64,000 nt of DNA from Edaphochlamys debaryana (GCA_016858145.1 JAEHOE010000022.1:1-64000), one strand, 5' to 3'; shown: positions 10,916-22,418, numbered from the stretch's first letter. The notes: generated by a model from the letters alone, not told the origin. Made by a program: numbers and translations.

Positions 10916-13547
10916 GGCAGCTTTTGGTTGGACTTGGGGTTGCCCGCCCGCCCGTTCAAGGCAACCGACTGCGGCGCGGCAATGCTACTCGATCCCGATG
11001 CTCGCTAGCTAGGCACTCGTATGTATCCTGGACACTGTGGACTCTCTTCATGCGTTGGCAGATGCATTCTTCTGACGGGGGTCCTCGTTAACGACCGGGG
11101 CAGCGACTGGAGCGCGGCAGGGTCAACATTATTGGGGTGTGGGTGTGGGTGTGGGTGTGGGTGTGGGTGTGGGTGTGGGTGTGGGTGTGGGTGTGGGTGT
11201 GGGTGTGGGTGTGGGTGTGGGTGTGGGTGTGGGTGTGGGTGTGGGTGTGGGTGTGGGTGTGGGTGTGGGTGTGGGTGTGGGTGTGGGTGTGGGTGTGGGT
11301 GTGGGTTGTGGCCTGCCGCGCCTCTGACTAGGGGTGATACATAACTTATACCGCTGGAAAGGGGGCCCAAAGTGGGCTTTCGTGTGGTGTGGGCACTATC
11401 TCATCACAGCTCTGTGTATACCTTACCTTAGCGGTGGATGATGGATCCTGGTTCCTGGTGTCGGCTTTGGCAGTTCTTTCTTGCTAGCACTGGCGCGCCT
11501 TGAGCTCCTGCTAGCACTGGGCAAGGCTCGCCAGATAGTGTAGAGGCAGGCTCGATCGAGCCGTCCGTGATAGTGGCTGCGTGCATACTCGAGGTAGGGT
11601 GGTCAATCTTCTCGGCCCTAGTACCGGGGTCAGTACTGGTGTGACTTGGTCGCAGGTCTTGGTTTCACTGGTCCTCCCTGGTCTTCCTTGGTGCTCTCTG
11701 TTCACCTGCGTAACTTTTCTCCTTCTTGCTCCCGCGAGTTCGTCCCGCCGGGAGAACCAAACCTCTATCCGTATAACTACGGCGGACGGGATCTATCCCT
11801 CCAGTGCGGGAGGCCGAATACACATAGTAAGGCCCCCCGCGCTGTAGGACCTGCTCGGTTCTGCCAGGGTTTTAAGGAGCCGAACTATTGATAGGACTGT
11901 CCTACCCACTTCCTTGGCTTGTACCAATGACGTGGCGCTCCCAGCCCCCGGCACAGAATGCGGGTGATGACTGGAGCGCGGGGGATTGGGGCGGGAGGAG
12001 GAGGCCGTGCGGCGCGCGGCGGCAACTAGCGTCGGCGCTCGCTGCTTCCAAGTGTCCCACCAGGCGACAAGGGCTAGTCGGGGCCTGATAAAGGAATGAC
12101 GGGTTACGGGGGTTGCGTGCTGAATGAACTGGTAGATTGTGAAACTGTACGGCAGGCCGTTGGTGGCTCATGCGGCCTTCTTCCGCCGCTCGCTCGCTCT
12201 TTCGACTCTCTCGGCCTCGGCGAAGGATTGTGGCTTCTGGTCTATCTTGGGGAATCTTGGCTTGCATGCGTACGTATTGAGTGAAGGTGGAGCTTGGAGC
12301 GCGGCGGCCTGCGGTGGGGCCCGTGTTGGTGAAGTTAGTTGCATTTGATAGGCTTTCATGCGTTGCAGCCTCGGAGCGATGTGAACAGGTTGGGGTCAGC
12401 TTGCGTGCGTGGTGGCATGCACATCTTGTGGGGATGATTGCCGGTTGGGACGAATGAATGCAGAAGCCGCGCTGTGGCTCGGGACCCTGCTTGAGGGGGG
12501 AGTTCTAGCATCCTGGTACGGCACGCGGCCAGCCCGGCCGCCCCAGCAATACGTGCGCATGATGGGCGAAACTGGCTGGCACCCTTTATTTCTTGCAGTG
12601 CCCCGGGCGGTTCAGGCCGTGTTCAGGCGGCCGTCCTTTCTGTGTCCCTGGTGATCATCAAAAGAAAGGGGAGGGGAAGGGACGAGCGTGGGGAGGGGAG
12701 GGGATGAGCGTGGGGAAGTGTGGGGTTCCAGCCGGAATGCGGGGTAGGGTTGCATCTTGCATGTTGAACATGGGGTAGATGACATCAACGTAGCGCGAAG
12801 GCCTTGTTGTGGGCGTAGGGCATGGGTCGCGAACTAGGGAACTACGCAGACTTGTGGGCACCCTACCTAAGGTTCGTCGTTGCCTGTGAGGGCCCAGGGG
12901 TGAACATGGGGTACGAGAGGGCGGCTGCTTCCAGGCAGGCCGAGGGGAAGCCATAAGCGCGGTGGCACCCCTCACAAATGACGTTGGAGGGTGGGAACGC
13001 CCCCATCCCTTCAGGGCCGGCATAGTCCTCCTCCTCCTCCCCTTTGGTGTGGCCCCACCGATGGTTGGTGACTTAGGTGTGCCTGGACGCCCCCACCCCC
13101 ATCAGCCTGTGAAATCTCTCTCTCCGGATCCCCTCAATGTCGTCCCTACGCAGCTGAGTGCGTCGACGTACGTAGCCACCACTGCCGCAACGCGCGAGGA
13201 AGAAGGTATGCAGGGCGTGTCCTCCTGAGGAAACGGGGCATAAGGATGCCGTCTCGTCCGAGTCCAAGCACCCGCGCGTTGCAGACTACAGCTCACGCCA
13301 CGCCACACGGCCGCTAGTAACCCACAGGTCACTACAGCAGGCCCAAGTGTTCAGCCGATGTTCACTGGCGCATCCTTTGAAACGTACCACCGTGGCCATC
13401 CAACTCCACCCTGCGCGCTACCAAGCTGAAGCAGTCAAACCAGGACACTGATACGCGTGTGAACTCGTACGGAGTCGCGCAAGGACAACCCAAACAACCC
13501 GCGGCGGGCGAAGCGCGGACAGGCACACGCCGGTCATGGAGTCTATT
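10916..13547. other. Intergenic region with microsatellite
   Basis: Apart from the hexanucleotide repeat at 11135-11306 I see no gene. Sequence near 13300-13400 shows weak similarity to 22270-22390 (shared CACGGCCGCTAG and GTACCACCG words), so the left limit of the segmental duplication may lie here rather than at 13548. Confidence 0.45.
11135..11306. repeat. Hexanucleotide microsatellite (TGTGGG)n
   Basis: About 28 essentially perfect copies of a 6-bp G/T-only unit. It is not the volvocine telomere repeat (TTTTAGGG). All G-rich runs lie on the plus strand, so it could form G-quadruplex structures. Confidence 0.95.
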
Positions 13548-13871
13548 TTGTGCGTTCTGTCATACCATCAGATAGCTTGCAGTACGCGTGTGAACCTGTG
13601 CAAAAAGGCGCAGAGGGCAACCCAACCACTGGCGGTTTTGCCTGCGCGCAGGCGCACAGGTGTTTGACATATGCTGTGTGCAAGTCGCCGAACTGAATGT
13701 GCTGTGCACAACAGTGCTCGTAGGGCCTGATGAGTGATCGCACCCAGCCACGGGCAGCATTCGAGCTGTTCGCCATACTGTGCGTTCTGAAGCCTTTGAT
13801 ACCTTGATCCTTGCTCAAAGCACTAAGCATCCAGCGCTACCTGGGCTCTACCGCCGAGCGCGCCCGTCACC
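13548..13871. repeat. Segmental duplication, upstream block, copy 1
   Basis: This block is nearly identical to 22419-22737 and lies upstream of the EF-hand gene in both copies. It differs by scattered substitutions and small indels. It ends at GTCACC, where copy 1 continues into about 788 bp that are absent from copy 2. Confidence 0.9.
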
Positions 13872-14659
13872 CAGCCCGGGCGCACCTTGGGACGTGCCAT
13901 AGCGGCGCGGGTGTCCAAAGCCCAACTTGACCCCAATGACACTTATACACTCCCCACAGCCTACATATGCAGTGGGGGTGTCCGGCAGCAATGCTTTGTG
14001 CAATTCGTCGCGACATGCACTCGCATGTCACGCGCGAGATGCCTCACAGCGACCTCAGAGAAGCGTCTAAGACATGACAAAGCCGTATACGGCGCATGGG
14101 CTGGTCGGCTGGGGCTGTAAAGCCCTGTAGAGGAAGGCGAAGGTCGGCATGCCCCGTTTCGCGGTCCCAGCGACCTCCACGGATACGCGCCCAAAGTGTT
14201 CTCAGTGCTTCTATATAGTACATAGGCTCACCAAAGAGGCCGGGCGGTCATAGCTGCTGTGTTGTAGCGTCAGTCGGCGACACGTACCCCGCCCGGCCCC
14301 CGCCCCGCCAAATCGACCCCACTCAGTTCTCCGTGCTAGCGAGCGACTGAGGAGCCCAAAAGCGGTACCTGGCATACTCACGCTATATGAAGGCCATTCG
14401 AGCCAGTCTACACTAGCAGGGGGTGCTAGAGTGAGGGTCTGGACCCCAAACCATGCCCCCAGACCCCTTGTACGGCACGCCCCGTACGGCGGGTGAACTA
14501 TTGTCCGTTAAGGATGTTTGCAAGCTGGGAGCCTAGAGGACCTCGAGACGAAGCTGGTGCTATGCTTACATTCCTTAACGGGCTATAGTTCAGCATCCAA
14601 AAGGGGCTTGGCGTTTTGGACACCCTGCCCACCGTGGGTGCGCCCGGGCTGCCGTCACC
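13872..14659. other. Copy-1-specific 788-bp segment between GTCACC repeats
   Basis: GTCACC occurs at 13866-13871 and again at 14654-14659. In copy 2 there is a single GTCACC at 22732-22737 and the flanking homology resumes almost directly. The segment is therefore either an insertion into copy 1 with a 6-bp target duplication, or a deletion from copy 2 through short homology. It contains no reading frame I recognise, only an imperfect inverted repeat at 14495-14591. Confidence 0.6.
14495..14591. repeat. Imperfect inverted repeat, about 22-bp arms
   Basis: The arms at 14495-14516 and 14569-14591 match in reverse complement, with the core CCGTTAAGGA and its complement perfect and the outer GAACTAT shared. 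The spacer is 52 bp. It could be a small hairpin or the end structure of a short non-autonomous element inside the copy-1-specific segment. Confidence 0.6.
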
Positions 14660-14730
14660 GACACACCGGTCCGTCGCGCGAAGCTCGTGGGGGCCCTTGC
14701 GACCCTCTCCTACCTAGCAGCTTATAGGGA

Positions 14731-16670
14731 ATGAGTGCTGGGGGCACAAACAACGCCAGCGATGCTGTCGTGACGCTGGCCATTGGCGGGGCGACTGCGC
14801 GGCGAGCGCCCGACGATGGGCCGCCCAGCGCCAAGCCCTACCTGCGCATTCAGACGGTGGCTGCTGCTGGTGTCAACGTACAGCGCTTCACGGAGAAGGG
14901 CGGGGCGGGTACGTTCGGGTCCGTGCGGGGACGTCTCGGTCACCAGTCCAGCCCAGTCCTGCCCCCCGTTGCCTGCCCCCCGTTGCCTGCCGCACGGAGG
15001 CGGTCCCCGCCGCACGCGGCCCTGTAACACCCTCTAAATTGGCACGCGCCTCCGACGCCTCCGACGCAAAGCTGCACCGCCTTCAAAATGTCCGGGCGTA
15101 CTTTTTCTTGTGGGCGGGGGGCCTATGCCCCACAGCCCCACAGGGGCACCTCACACAACGCGTGTGACCCGTGTGACCGACCTGCGGCCGCCTCCCCCCG
15201 CAGAGGGCGAGCTGCTGAAGTGCATTCGCGAGGCGGATGTGGACGGGGATGGCTGGCTGAGCGTGGAGGAGCTGCTAGCTGCGTTCCAGTCCGCCGTCAA
15301 GGACAAGCGGGCCGCCGTTCTGTGGAGGCGCCTGCTGCTGCGGTGACCGTGGTCTCGATACTGCTGACCGGCGCGGTGGTGGGCCTGACGGGTAGGCCAG
15401 GGGAGGGGAGGGAGGGACGAACGTGTCACACCCCGTGCCACTGTCACTGACGGGTAGGCGGGGCTGGTGTAGGGCCTTGGGTGCGCTGGGGTCCCATGGC
15501 CCAAATGCTAGAAAGCGGAGGGCGGGGTACCTCCCTCAGGTGACTCCGTGGGGTACCCGATGTGACAACCCCGGGAAGCCTACCCTGCTTAACCTCATGA
15601 CTGCACCCCGCTTCCCTCCCGCCCCGCTCCCCAGCCGTGGTGATCGTACAGACCAAAGACACAGAGGTGAGCAACTCAAAGCTAGATAGCCCCGTCTGTG
15701 TTTGGGACCATGCATGATGGGGGCCAGGGCCCCGCGTGCCGCATGCACGCTACAGCCGAGTTCCATTCCCGTCCCCCGCCCCGCAGGTGTCCGGCGGCAA
15801 CGCGCTCGTGTCCCGGGACAGCGGTCAGCCGGTGCAGGTGGCGAATGCGGATTTCTACGTGGCGTCCAGCGGCCTGCTGCTGTCGCGCAGCGTGCAGGGT
15901 GCGTGAGCGGGCGAAGGGGCGCCGTGCCCCCTTGTGCCACCACGCCTGGATGGCGCCGGCCGCCGACTCAGCGCCAGCGGTCCTTGCAGTAGGGGTGCGA
16001 GCGTCCCTAGCCTTGGCATCGGTTTCTAGTCGTGGACCCAACCAACCCTCTCCCGCACCACTCCCGCCCCGCCCCCCCCCCCCCAGGCCGCAGCGGCAGC
16101 GCCGTGCTGGTCAAGGCCTCCCAGCGCACCCCCTTCGACGTGGACATGCCCCTCGACCAGCTGGCGCAGATGACCCAGTTCGTGGCGAGTGTGGGGGGGG
16201 GTTGGCTGGCGCAGGTTGCCCCTCGGGCGCCAAGGAGACCGCGTTGGACTTTCAGGGGGGGCTAGACATTCCTCCTCCCCCCAGCCCGCCTCCTCTCCTC
16301 CCTCCATGCGCAGACCGTCATCGGCCAGGCCGAGATTGTGCTGCATGTTCACGCCGCCGTGCGCCTCAACTCCCCCGCCCTGCTGCCCGCCGCAAGCGCC
16401 CCCCACCACTCCTCCCCCGCCGCCAACGCCACCGCCAACGCCTCCTCCAACGCCTCCTCCCCAGCAGCCCCCACCGCCCCGCCCACGTCCATCCTGCTGC
16501 ACACCGCCCTGGGGCTGCTGGAGCTCAAGGGCAGCTGCGAGGCCATGGGGGAGGACTTGGTGGCGGCACTGGAGGCGCTGGGGGTGCGCACGGGCCTGCC
16601 CCCGCCCGACCCCGCCACCGGCCGCCGCCTGCTGCAGTGGGGCTTCTTCTGCTACGCGTGCTACCTTTGA
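14731..16670 (+). pseudogene. EF-hand single-pass membrane protein, copy 1 (frameshifted)
   Basis: Six exons match copy 2: 14731-14908, 15204-15391, 15635-15666, 15787-15898, 16087-16184 and 16314-16670. All splice phases agree with copy 2. Compared with copy 2, exon 2 lacks one T in the Leu-rich start of the membrane segment: copy 2 reads CTGCTGGTGACC where copy 1 reads CTGCGGTGACC. This gives TGA at 15344-15346 and a product truncated after about 106 residues, keeping the EF-hand but losing the membrane span and the extracellular part. The reading frame is otherwise preserved downstream, so the loss is recent or is a sequencing error. A TGTAA motif lies at 16769-16773. The type 'pseudogene' is inference from this single base. 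Confidence 0.75.
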
Positions 16671-17244
16671 CGCTTGGGCCCGCGAAGCCGTGCCCGTGCG
16701 GTTCCTGAGTGCCCCCTGAGTGTCACCTCTGAGCCAATAATTCAAGCTTTCGCCGCCACTGCATCACATGTAACCGGTCGCACGTCAAACCCATCCAACG
16801 CGACGGAGCCCTTCTAGTCCCAAGCTTGCATACATGCCCTGTACATACCTCCTGCCAAGAGGGCTCTCGTTTGTCACTCTCAGCTCTATCTTCCATCCTG
16901 CACTGAGCGCAGCCCCGACGACGGACGGAGCATGGTCCGTTTCTGCAGCTAGCACGGCCTCACGGGTTCACCCCTTCAGTTCCCCTTGCATGCCGGGTCC
17001 GACATGACAACTATTTAGGCGACTAGCGCTCGGCGTTGGTGAGTGCCGTGGCGAACGCGCCCCAGCCTTCTATCTACGAGGACTGCCCATACGAACTACC
17101 CATGTGTACAGCAGTTCCATCCAGTATCATAGCCCCAGCCAGGTGTCACGGTGTCGTAGTGCGAAAGCTGTGCGTGGATGACAACCGCGGGGAGCAGACT
17201 ACCCTACACCTTCCCGGTGGGGCCTCACTCGCTCGCTCCCCGGC
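16671..17244. other. Convergent 3' region
   Basis: This lies between the stop of EF-hand copy 1 (plus) and the stop of the matrix-protein gene (minus). It contains the TGTAA motif at 16769-16773 for the plus-strand gene. I saw no corresponding motif for the minus-strand gene and no other feature. Confidence 0.5.
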
Positions 17245-20200
17245 TTACGCGGGCAGGACACGTCCCCGGCGGCTGCCCCTCCGCACCGCCACCGCCGCAC
17301 CCACGATGAGCAGCAGCGCCCCCACGACACCGCACACGATGCCCGCCACCATGGGCGCCGACAGAGCCCGCCCGCTAGATGGGGACTCGGCAGTAGCGAG
17401 AGGCTGCCGATGATGGGCTTCCGTGGAGTCCGCCGCCGGGGTGGGGCCCGAAGGGCTTGGGGCCATGCCCGCCGAAACATCGGACTCGCTGATTCCTTGT
17501 GAGATGAGGTCCGTGAGTGTTGTGGCCACGGCATCGGGCGTCGCCGTCTCCTTGGCCTCGACAGCGCCTGCCGCGGAGGGAAGGGTAGGGGTCGAGGAAG
17601 GTGCGCGGGTCTGCGAATGTGCGCGGCCCCCAAGCCAGCTGCCGCGGCAGACCCCTCCTTCAGCCCGCACACTGTCACATCCTCGAGCAGCCCCTCACAC
17701 GTACCTGTCGTGTCGTCCTTGGGCGGAGGAGGCGGGGGCGACGGGCCTGGGTTAAGGCGCGGGCTGGGCAGCTTGGGCGGAGGAGGTGGGGGCGACGGTC
17801 GTGGGCTAAGGCGCGGGCTGGGCAGCTTGGGCGGAGGAGGCGGGGGCGACGGTCGTGGGTTGAGGCGCGGGCTGGGCAGCTTGGGCGGAGGAGGCGGGGG
17901 CGATGGTCGTGGGTTGAGGCGCGGGCTGGGCAGCTTGGGCGGAGGAGGTGGGGGCGACGGGCCCGGGCTAAGGCGCGGGCTGGGCGTCTTGGGCGGAGGA
18001 GGCGGGGGCGACGGTCGTGGGTTGAGGCGCGGGCTGGGCGTCTTGGGCGGAGGAGGCGGGGGCGACGGGCGTGGGTTAAGGCGCGGGCTGGGCGCCTTGG
18101 GCGGAGGAGGCGGGGGCGACGGTCGTGGGTTGAGGCGCGGGCTGGGCCGCTTGGGCGGAGGAGGCGGGGGCGACGGGCGTGGGTTGAGGCGCGGGCTGGG
18201 CAGCTTGGGCGGAGGAGGCGGGGGCGACGGGCGTGGGTTAAGGCGCGGGCTGGGCAGCTTGGGCGGAGGAGGCGGGGGCGACGGGCCCGGGCTAAGGCGA
18301 GGGCTGGGCAGCTTGGGCGGAGGAGGCGGGGGCGACGGTCGTGGGTTGAGGCGCGGGCTGGGCGTCTTGGGCGGAGGAGGTGGGGGCGACGGTCGTGGGC
18401 TAAGGCGCGGGCTGGGCAGCTTGGGCGGAGGAGGCGGGGGCGACGGGCGTGGGTTGAGGTGCGGGCTGGGCAGCTTGGGCGGAGGAGGCGGGGGCGACGG
18501 TCGTGGGTTGAGGCGCGGGCTGGGCGTCTTGGGCGGAGGAGGCGGGGGCGACGGGCGTGGGTTGAGGTGCGGGCTGGGCAGCTTGGGCGGAGGAGGCGGG
18601 GGCGACGGGCGTGGGTTGAGGCGAGGGCTGGGCAGCTTGGGCGGAGGAGGCGGGGGCGATGGGCGTGGGTTGAGACGAGGGCTGGGCAGCTTGGGCGGAG
18701 GAGGCGGGGGCGATGGGCGTGGGTTGAGGCGAGGGCTGGGCAGCTTGGGCGGAGGAGGCGGGGGCGACGGGTTTGGCGATGGGGGTCTCCGCGGCGGCCG
18801 TGGAGGGCCCGGCCGCTTGGGGGGAGAGGGCGGGCTGAGGGGCTTTGGCGAGGGCGTTGGAGGCTTGGGTGGGGACACGGACGGGGGTTTGATGGATGGT
18901 GAAGGGGGCCGGAGCGTGGGGCTGGGGGGCTTCGAGGACGGTGAGGGTGGCTTGGGCGGCGCAGCGGGCGGCGACGAGGGATCTGCAATCACGCGCGCCG
19001 GGCCGGGGAGGGCGGGCGGGAGGGGGGGGAGGGGGTCACAGTGCTTGCCTCTCATGCGTCAGGCCGTCCCGTGCCTGGGTTTGCTGCCCAGCCTCGCACC
19101 CACCTGCACTTCCCCACAGCGTCATGCCCCAGCCCTTGATGTAGCCGTACACGGGGTTGTTCTGGCTGTCCGCGATCTGGGGGTTACCATTGCATACATT
19201 ATCGTACGCACGCGTGTACAAGCCTGTACGACAGCAGCATCGTTGTGCAGCCTGCTAGCGCAGTCAGCCTACCGCCGCCACGTACCTGCAAGTTCCAAGT
19301 CGTGCCAGCCATTGGGATCTCGGGCCCGTCGGGAGCCGGGATGACTGAGCCAAGAGCCGAGGCTGGCTTATAAGTTCCAGCCAGCACGCTCTTGCCGTCG
19401 GGTGCCGAGACAGGCTTCGTGGAGTCATCGCTGAACGTGTAGACGCCAAAGTCATACCTCAAGGTAATCGCCCCCGTGTCAAAATCGTATTCGTACCTGT
19501 GGACGAGCGAGGGGCATGCGTGCACGGATAAGGGTCACATGCGTCAGCAGGAAGCCCATCAGCTAGATAGCGAAGAGACACATGCATGCATGCCGTACAG
19601 TAGCACGCAGAGAGCTGGCCACCGCCGCCGCCCACGATGTGCGGAGCAGCGCGCCGGCGGCCTTACGTAATGCAGGACCTCACCCGTACTGGTGGTCGCC
19701 GAGGTAGTCATAATCGTACCCGTACTGTGCCGTACCGCCCTGGTGGTCCACCAGGGCCAGCCTCGACCCGCTCGGCCACAGCTGCGCCGGCGGGCGCAGG
19801 TACATGGACACCTCCCCGGCCCGGGGGTGCCATAGGAGCACCGTGACTGAGATGCATGTCAGCCTCTTGATCGTACAACTTGATGGTACGGTCACGGCGA
19901 TGATGAGGCCGGTGGCGTCAGATCCCGGGATCCAGGCCCCATTGGGGTTAGGGTAGTTGATTGCGGGGTTGCACATCACGAGTCGGCCTACGCGTGTAGG
20001 CGGTCGCGCGGGAGGGAGGCCGCACCGGCAGGCAGGGTGGGGCAGCAGGCAGGGGCTTGCTTAGCGAGCTCCGACAGTCATCAGGCGAGGGGGCGGACCG
20101 CCAGCGGCGGTACGGCAGGCCCCACATGAGGCTCTGCGGCACGTGCCTTCGCAATGGCCCATCCATCGCCTCCACGCTTTACTGTGAGTCCCCGCTTTAC

Positions 20201-21824
20201 TTGCGCCCACCCGGCCAAACTCAGCAGCTCGGCGACCACCAATGACTCACTAAAGTCTATGGGGGGCACGGGAGGTGTTGGGGGCGCAGGGACCCTCGGC
20301 GCCGGGGGCCTTGGGGGCTGGGGAGGCAGGGGCGGGCCTGCAAGGCATGCACGCAAGAATGTTGGATGCAAGGAAGCGGTCGCCGTCGCCCGGGCCAGGG
20401 GGGACACCCCCGGTGCGGCCCCCCCAACTCCGGCGCGGCCCTAAGCTCACCTGGGGGCGACGGAGGAGCCGGGACCCTCGGCGCCGGGGGGCTCGGAGGG
20501 AGAGGAGGCGGGGGCGGGCCTGCAAGGCACACATGGAGGGCGGCAGGGCTCAACCTACTGGCTTGGCACGTGGCGAGCCCCAGCAACGCCCAGCTGCTCC
20601 CCGCACGCCCCCCCCCCTGCTGTATGCATACATCCCATCTCACTCGGCGCCAGCCATGCCCACACGAAGGAGAGGGTGTTTAGGTACTGGTCCGAGCGGC
20701 CCGCAACCGCAATCAGGCGCTTGGCCGTCAACGCGCAGCCGGCGGGCTTCGCGGGGTCCAGCAGGGGCCACGCGGTGTACTCCGAGGGCAGCTCCAGGGG
20801 GCGGGAGCTGCCGTGGATGATGGTCCGCAGGTTGGTGTGCAGCTCCAGCCGGGCAACGGGGCCTGTGCTGGCCGAGTGGACCAACACGGACTGGATGTGC
20901 TCCCCAGCGGGCAGGTCCACCCTGCGCGTGAGGGGGTGGGAGGATACGGAAGGAAATGGCGGATCTGGATGGTCTATCAAGGGCAGGCGTTCAAGGGGGG
21001 ATCATCACGTGTGCAGCAGCTGATGTGGCGGGAGAGGACGGAGCGCCCCGGAGGCTCTTGTTTGCGCACGCACCGGTTGGCCGTGAGCCCAGAAGGTCCC
21101 GCGGCGGCTCCGTAGCAGCCGTGCATGGGCCCGGCCACGCCGCCGTAGTAGAAGCGAAGGCAGTCAAACCACCATCCAGAGTACGAGTCGATACGAGTGA
21201 CAGTCGGCGGGCGAAGCGCGAACAGCGCACAGGAGGCGGGGCGGTTACATGCAGACCACCGCGGGCGGGGCGGGGGCGGGCGGGGACTGAGTAGGGGGCG
21301 TGGCAGGAGTGGGGGTCCGCCGCTCCCACCCTTCGCCCCTTATCGCGGCTAATCGTCACGCGTCCCACGCGCCGGATACGCGGAGTTCGCAGCCCTGCGC
21401 TCGGTGGTTCGCACATCACGGCATGGCCTTACTTGGCTTGCTGCCTCCCGCGGCGATCATGGTGTCGTTGAAGGCAGCGTTGCCCCCTGAGCCATACTCA
21501 TCCGAGGTCCAAACACACGCGGACTGGCCTGCGAGGTGTCGGGCGAGCGAAAGGATGGAGCGGCAGCAGTCATGCCGCCGGCTCGCCAGCAGGACAGGTT
21601 GTCCGAGAGGCGCTTTTGCTCATTTGCCCATTTAGCTTTCAATGAGGCTGGCCGCGAGGCCCAGCGGCTGCAAGTGACCGAAAGGTCATCATCCATGCAC
21701 GGGTTCAGTCCTCACATGCAACCCCGCCGAACAGGCCGAGAAGTATTGCCGCAAGGTAGGGGACGACACTCCAGGCGATGCGTTGTCTAAAACCCTCAGT
21801 CTTGGCTATTGACGGCGGCAACAT
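17245..21824 (-). CDS. Matrix protein: jacalin-like, P-domain, Ser-Pro repeats, membrane anchor
   Basis: Eleven exons, phase-consistent, about 1,010 residues: 21824-21716, 21528-21433, 21203-21074, 20921-20644, 20519-20451, 20337-20251, 19987-19684, 19496-19286, 19176-19104, 18982-17701 and 17638-17245. Residues 1-36 form a signal peptide (YLAAILLGLFGGVA). Residues 37-204 resemble a jacalin-type lectin (SGWWFDCLRFYYGG, ending in LTAKRLIAVAGRS). Proline linkers lead to a P/Homo-B-like domain at about 256-452, with the typical ending TWNLQIADS then GWGMTLWG. Then come 19 copies of an 18-residue unit (SPPPPPPKLPSPRLNPRP), a likely hydroxyproline O-glycosylation substrate. A C-terminal membrane helix (GIVCGVVGALLLIVG) is followed by RRGSRRGR. 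It is probably a cell-wall or surface lectin. Oddity: the intron-2 acceptor reads GA rather than AG. The last intron is only 62 bp. Confidence 0.75.
17719..18771. repeat. 54-bp coding minisatellite, about 19 copies
   Basis: The 54-bp unit encodes the 18-residue Ser-Pro block of the matrix protein. Variation between units is mostly at single positions (K followed by L, T, R or A; N or S; R or G), showing unequal exchange with ongoing homogenisation. Because the unit length is a multiple of three and lacks stops, other frames on both strands are also open here. Those are shadows. Confidence 0.95.
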
Positions 21825-22418
21825 TGTGTCGTGCGCTTGTCGCACCTATGTATGAAATGATGACGCAGCTGTGAAGCAGCTCCTGTGACATGCGTACTTG
21901 CTGCGCGTGTGGGCGGTCATTCGGGTTGCGATCTGTGTGGGCTTGGTGGGCGCGCGACCTGGCGCGACGAAGGGCTGAAGGCGCACGGCTCCAGCTTATC
22001 ACGCGCGTTGACATTGGAGAATCCTCGTCAAGTATGGGGCAAAGGGGACTCGGCATCTGTCCGCCGCAAGGCGAGGATAGAGCACACTTTCCCCGCGGGG
22101 CACGAGGGGGCCCTCACGTACGCGGCATGCCCCGTCCGCCGCCCCAGGCGTGCCGTCGGCTCCGAGTGCATAGCGACTTGGCTCACTGTTATTGGCCTAT
22201 TGGTGCAGGTAGTCGCGCGAGTCCCGCGCGAGGCAGCGCAAGCCTCCACATCCGCTGCTGCTGCCGCGGCGCACGGCCGCTAGCCCACAGTCCAGGTCAA
22301 ATCCCAGCCACCGTCGATCTCTGATTACTCAGTTCATAGGCAATGTTCTCTGGCGCAGGAGCGATTCCTCTGAAGATGTACCACCGCGTTGCTACTTACT
22401 CCTGCGTTGCCATCTTTC
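21825..22418. other. Divergent intergenic region
   Basis: This is the left part of the roughly 980-bp interval between the start of the matrix-protein gene (minus) and EF-hand copy 2 (plus). It should hold both promoters. I saw no clear TATA box. Confidence 0.4.

Noticed and set aside
11135..11306. Interstitial telomere array
   Set aside because: The unit is TGTGGG, not the TTTTAGGG repeat of volvocine algae.
11005..11370. His-Pro and Val-Trp repeat peptides
   Set aside because: Translation artefacts of the TGTGGG microsatellite.
16185..16313. Retained intron 5 as coding sequence in the EF-hand genes
   Set aside because: Reading through shifts frame relative to the conserved last exon in both copies.
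17719..18771. CRISPR-like array
   Set aside because: The 54-bp units are contiguous without unique spacers and encode protein.
17617..19344. 575-codon glycine-rich frame on the plus strand
   Set aside because: It is the antisense shadow of the 54-bp Ser-Pro coding repeat. The unit is a multiple of three and stop-free, so several frames are open. It has no splice-bounded flanks or start context, and the opposite strand has a complete multi-domain gene.
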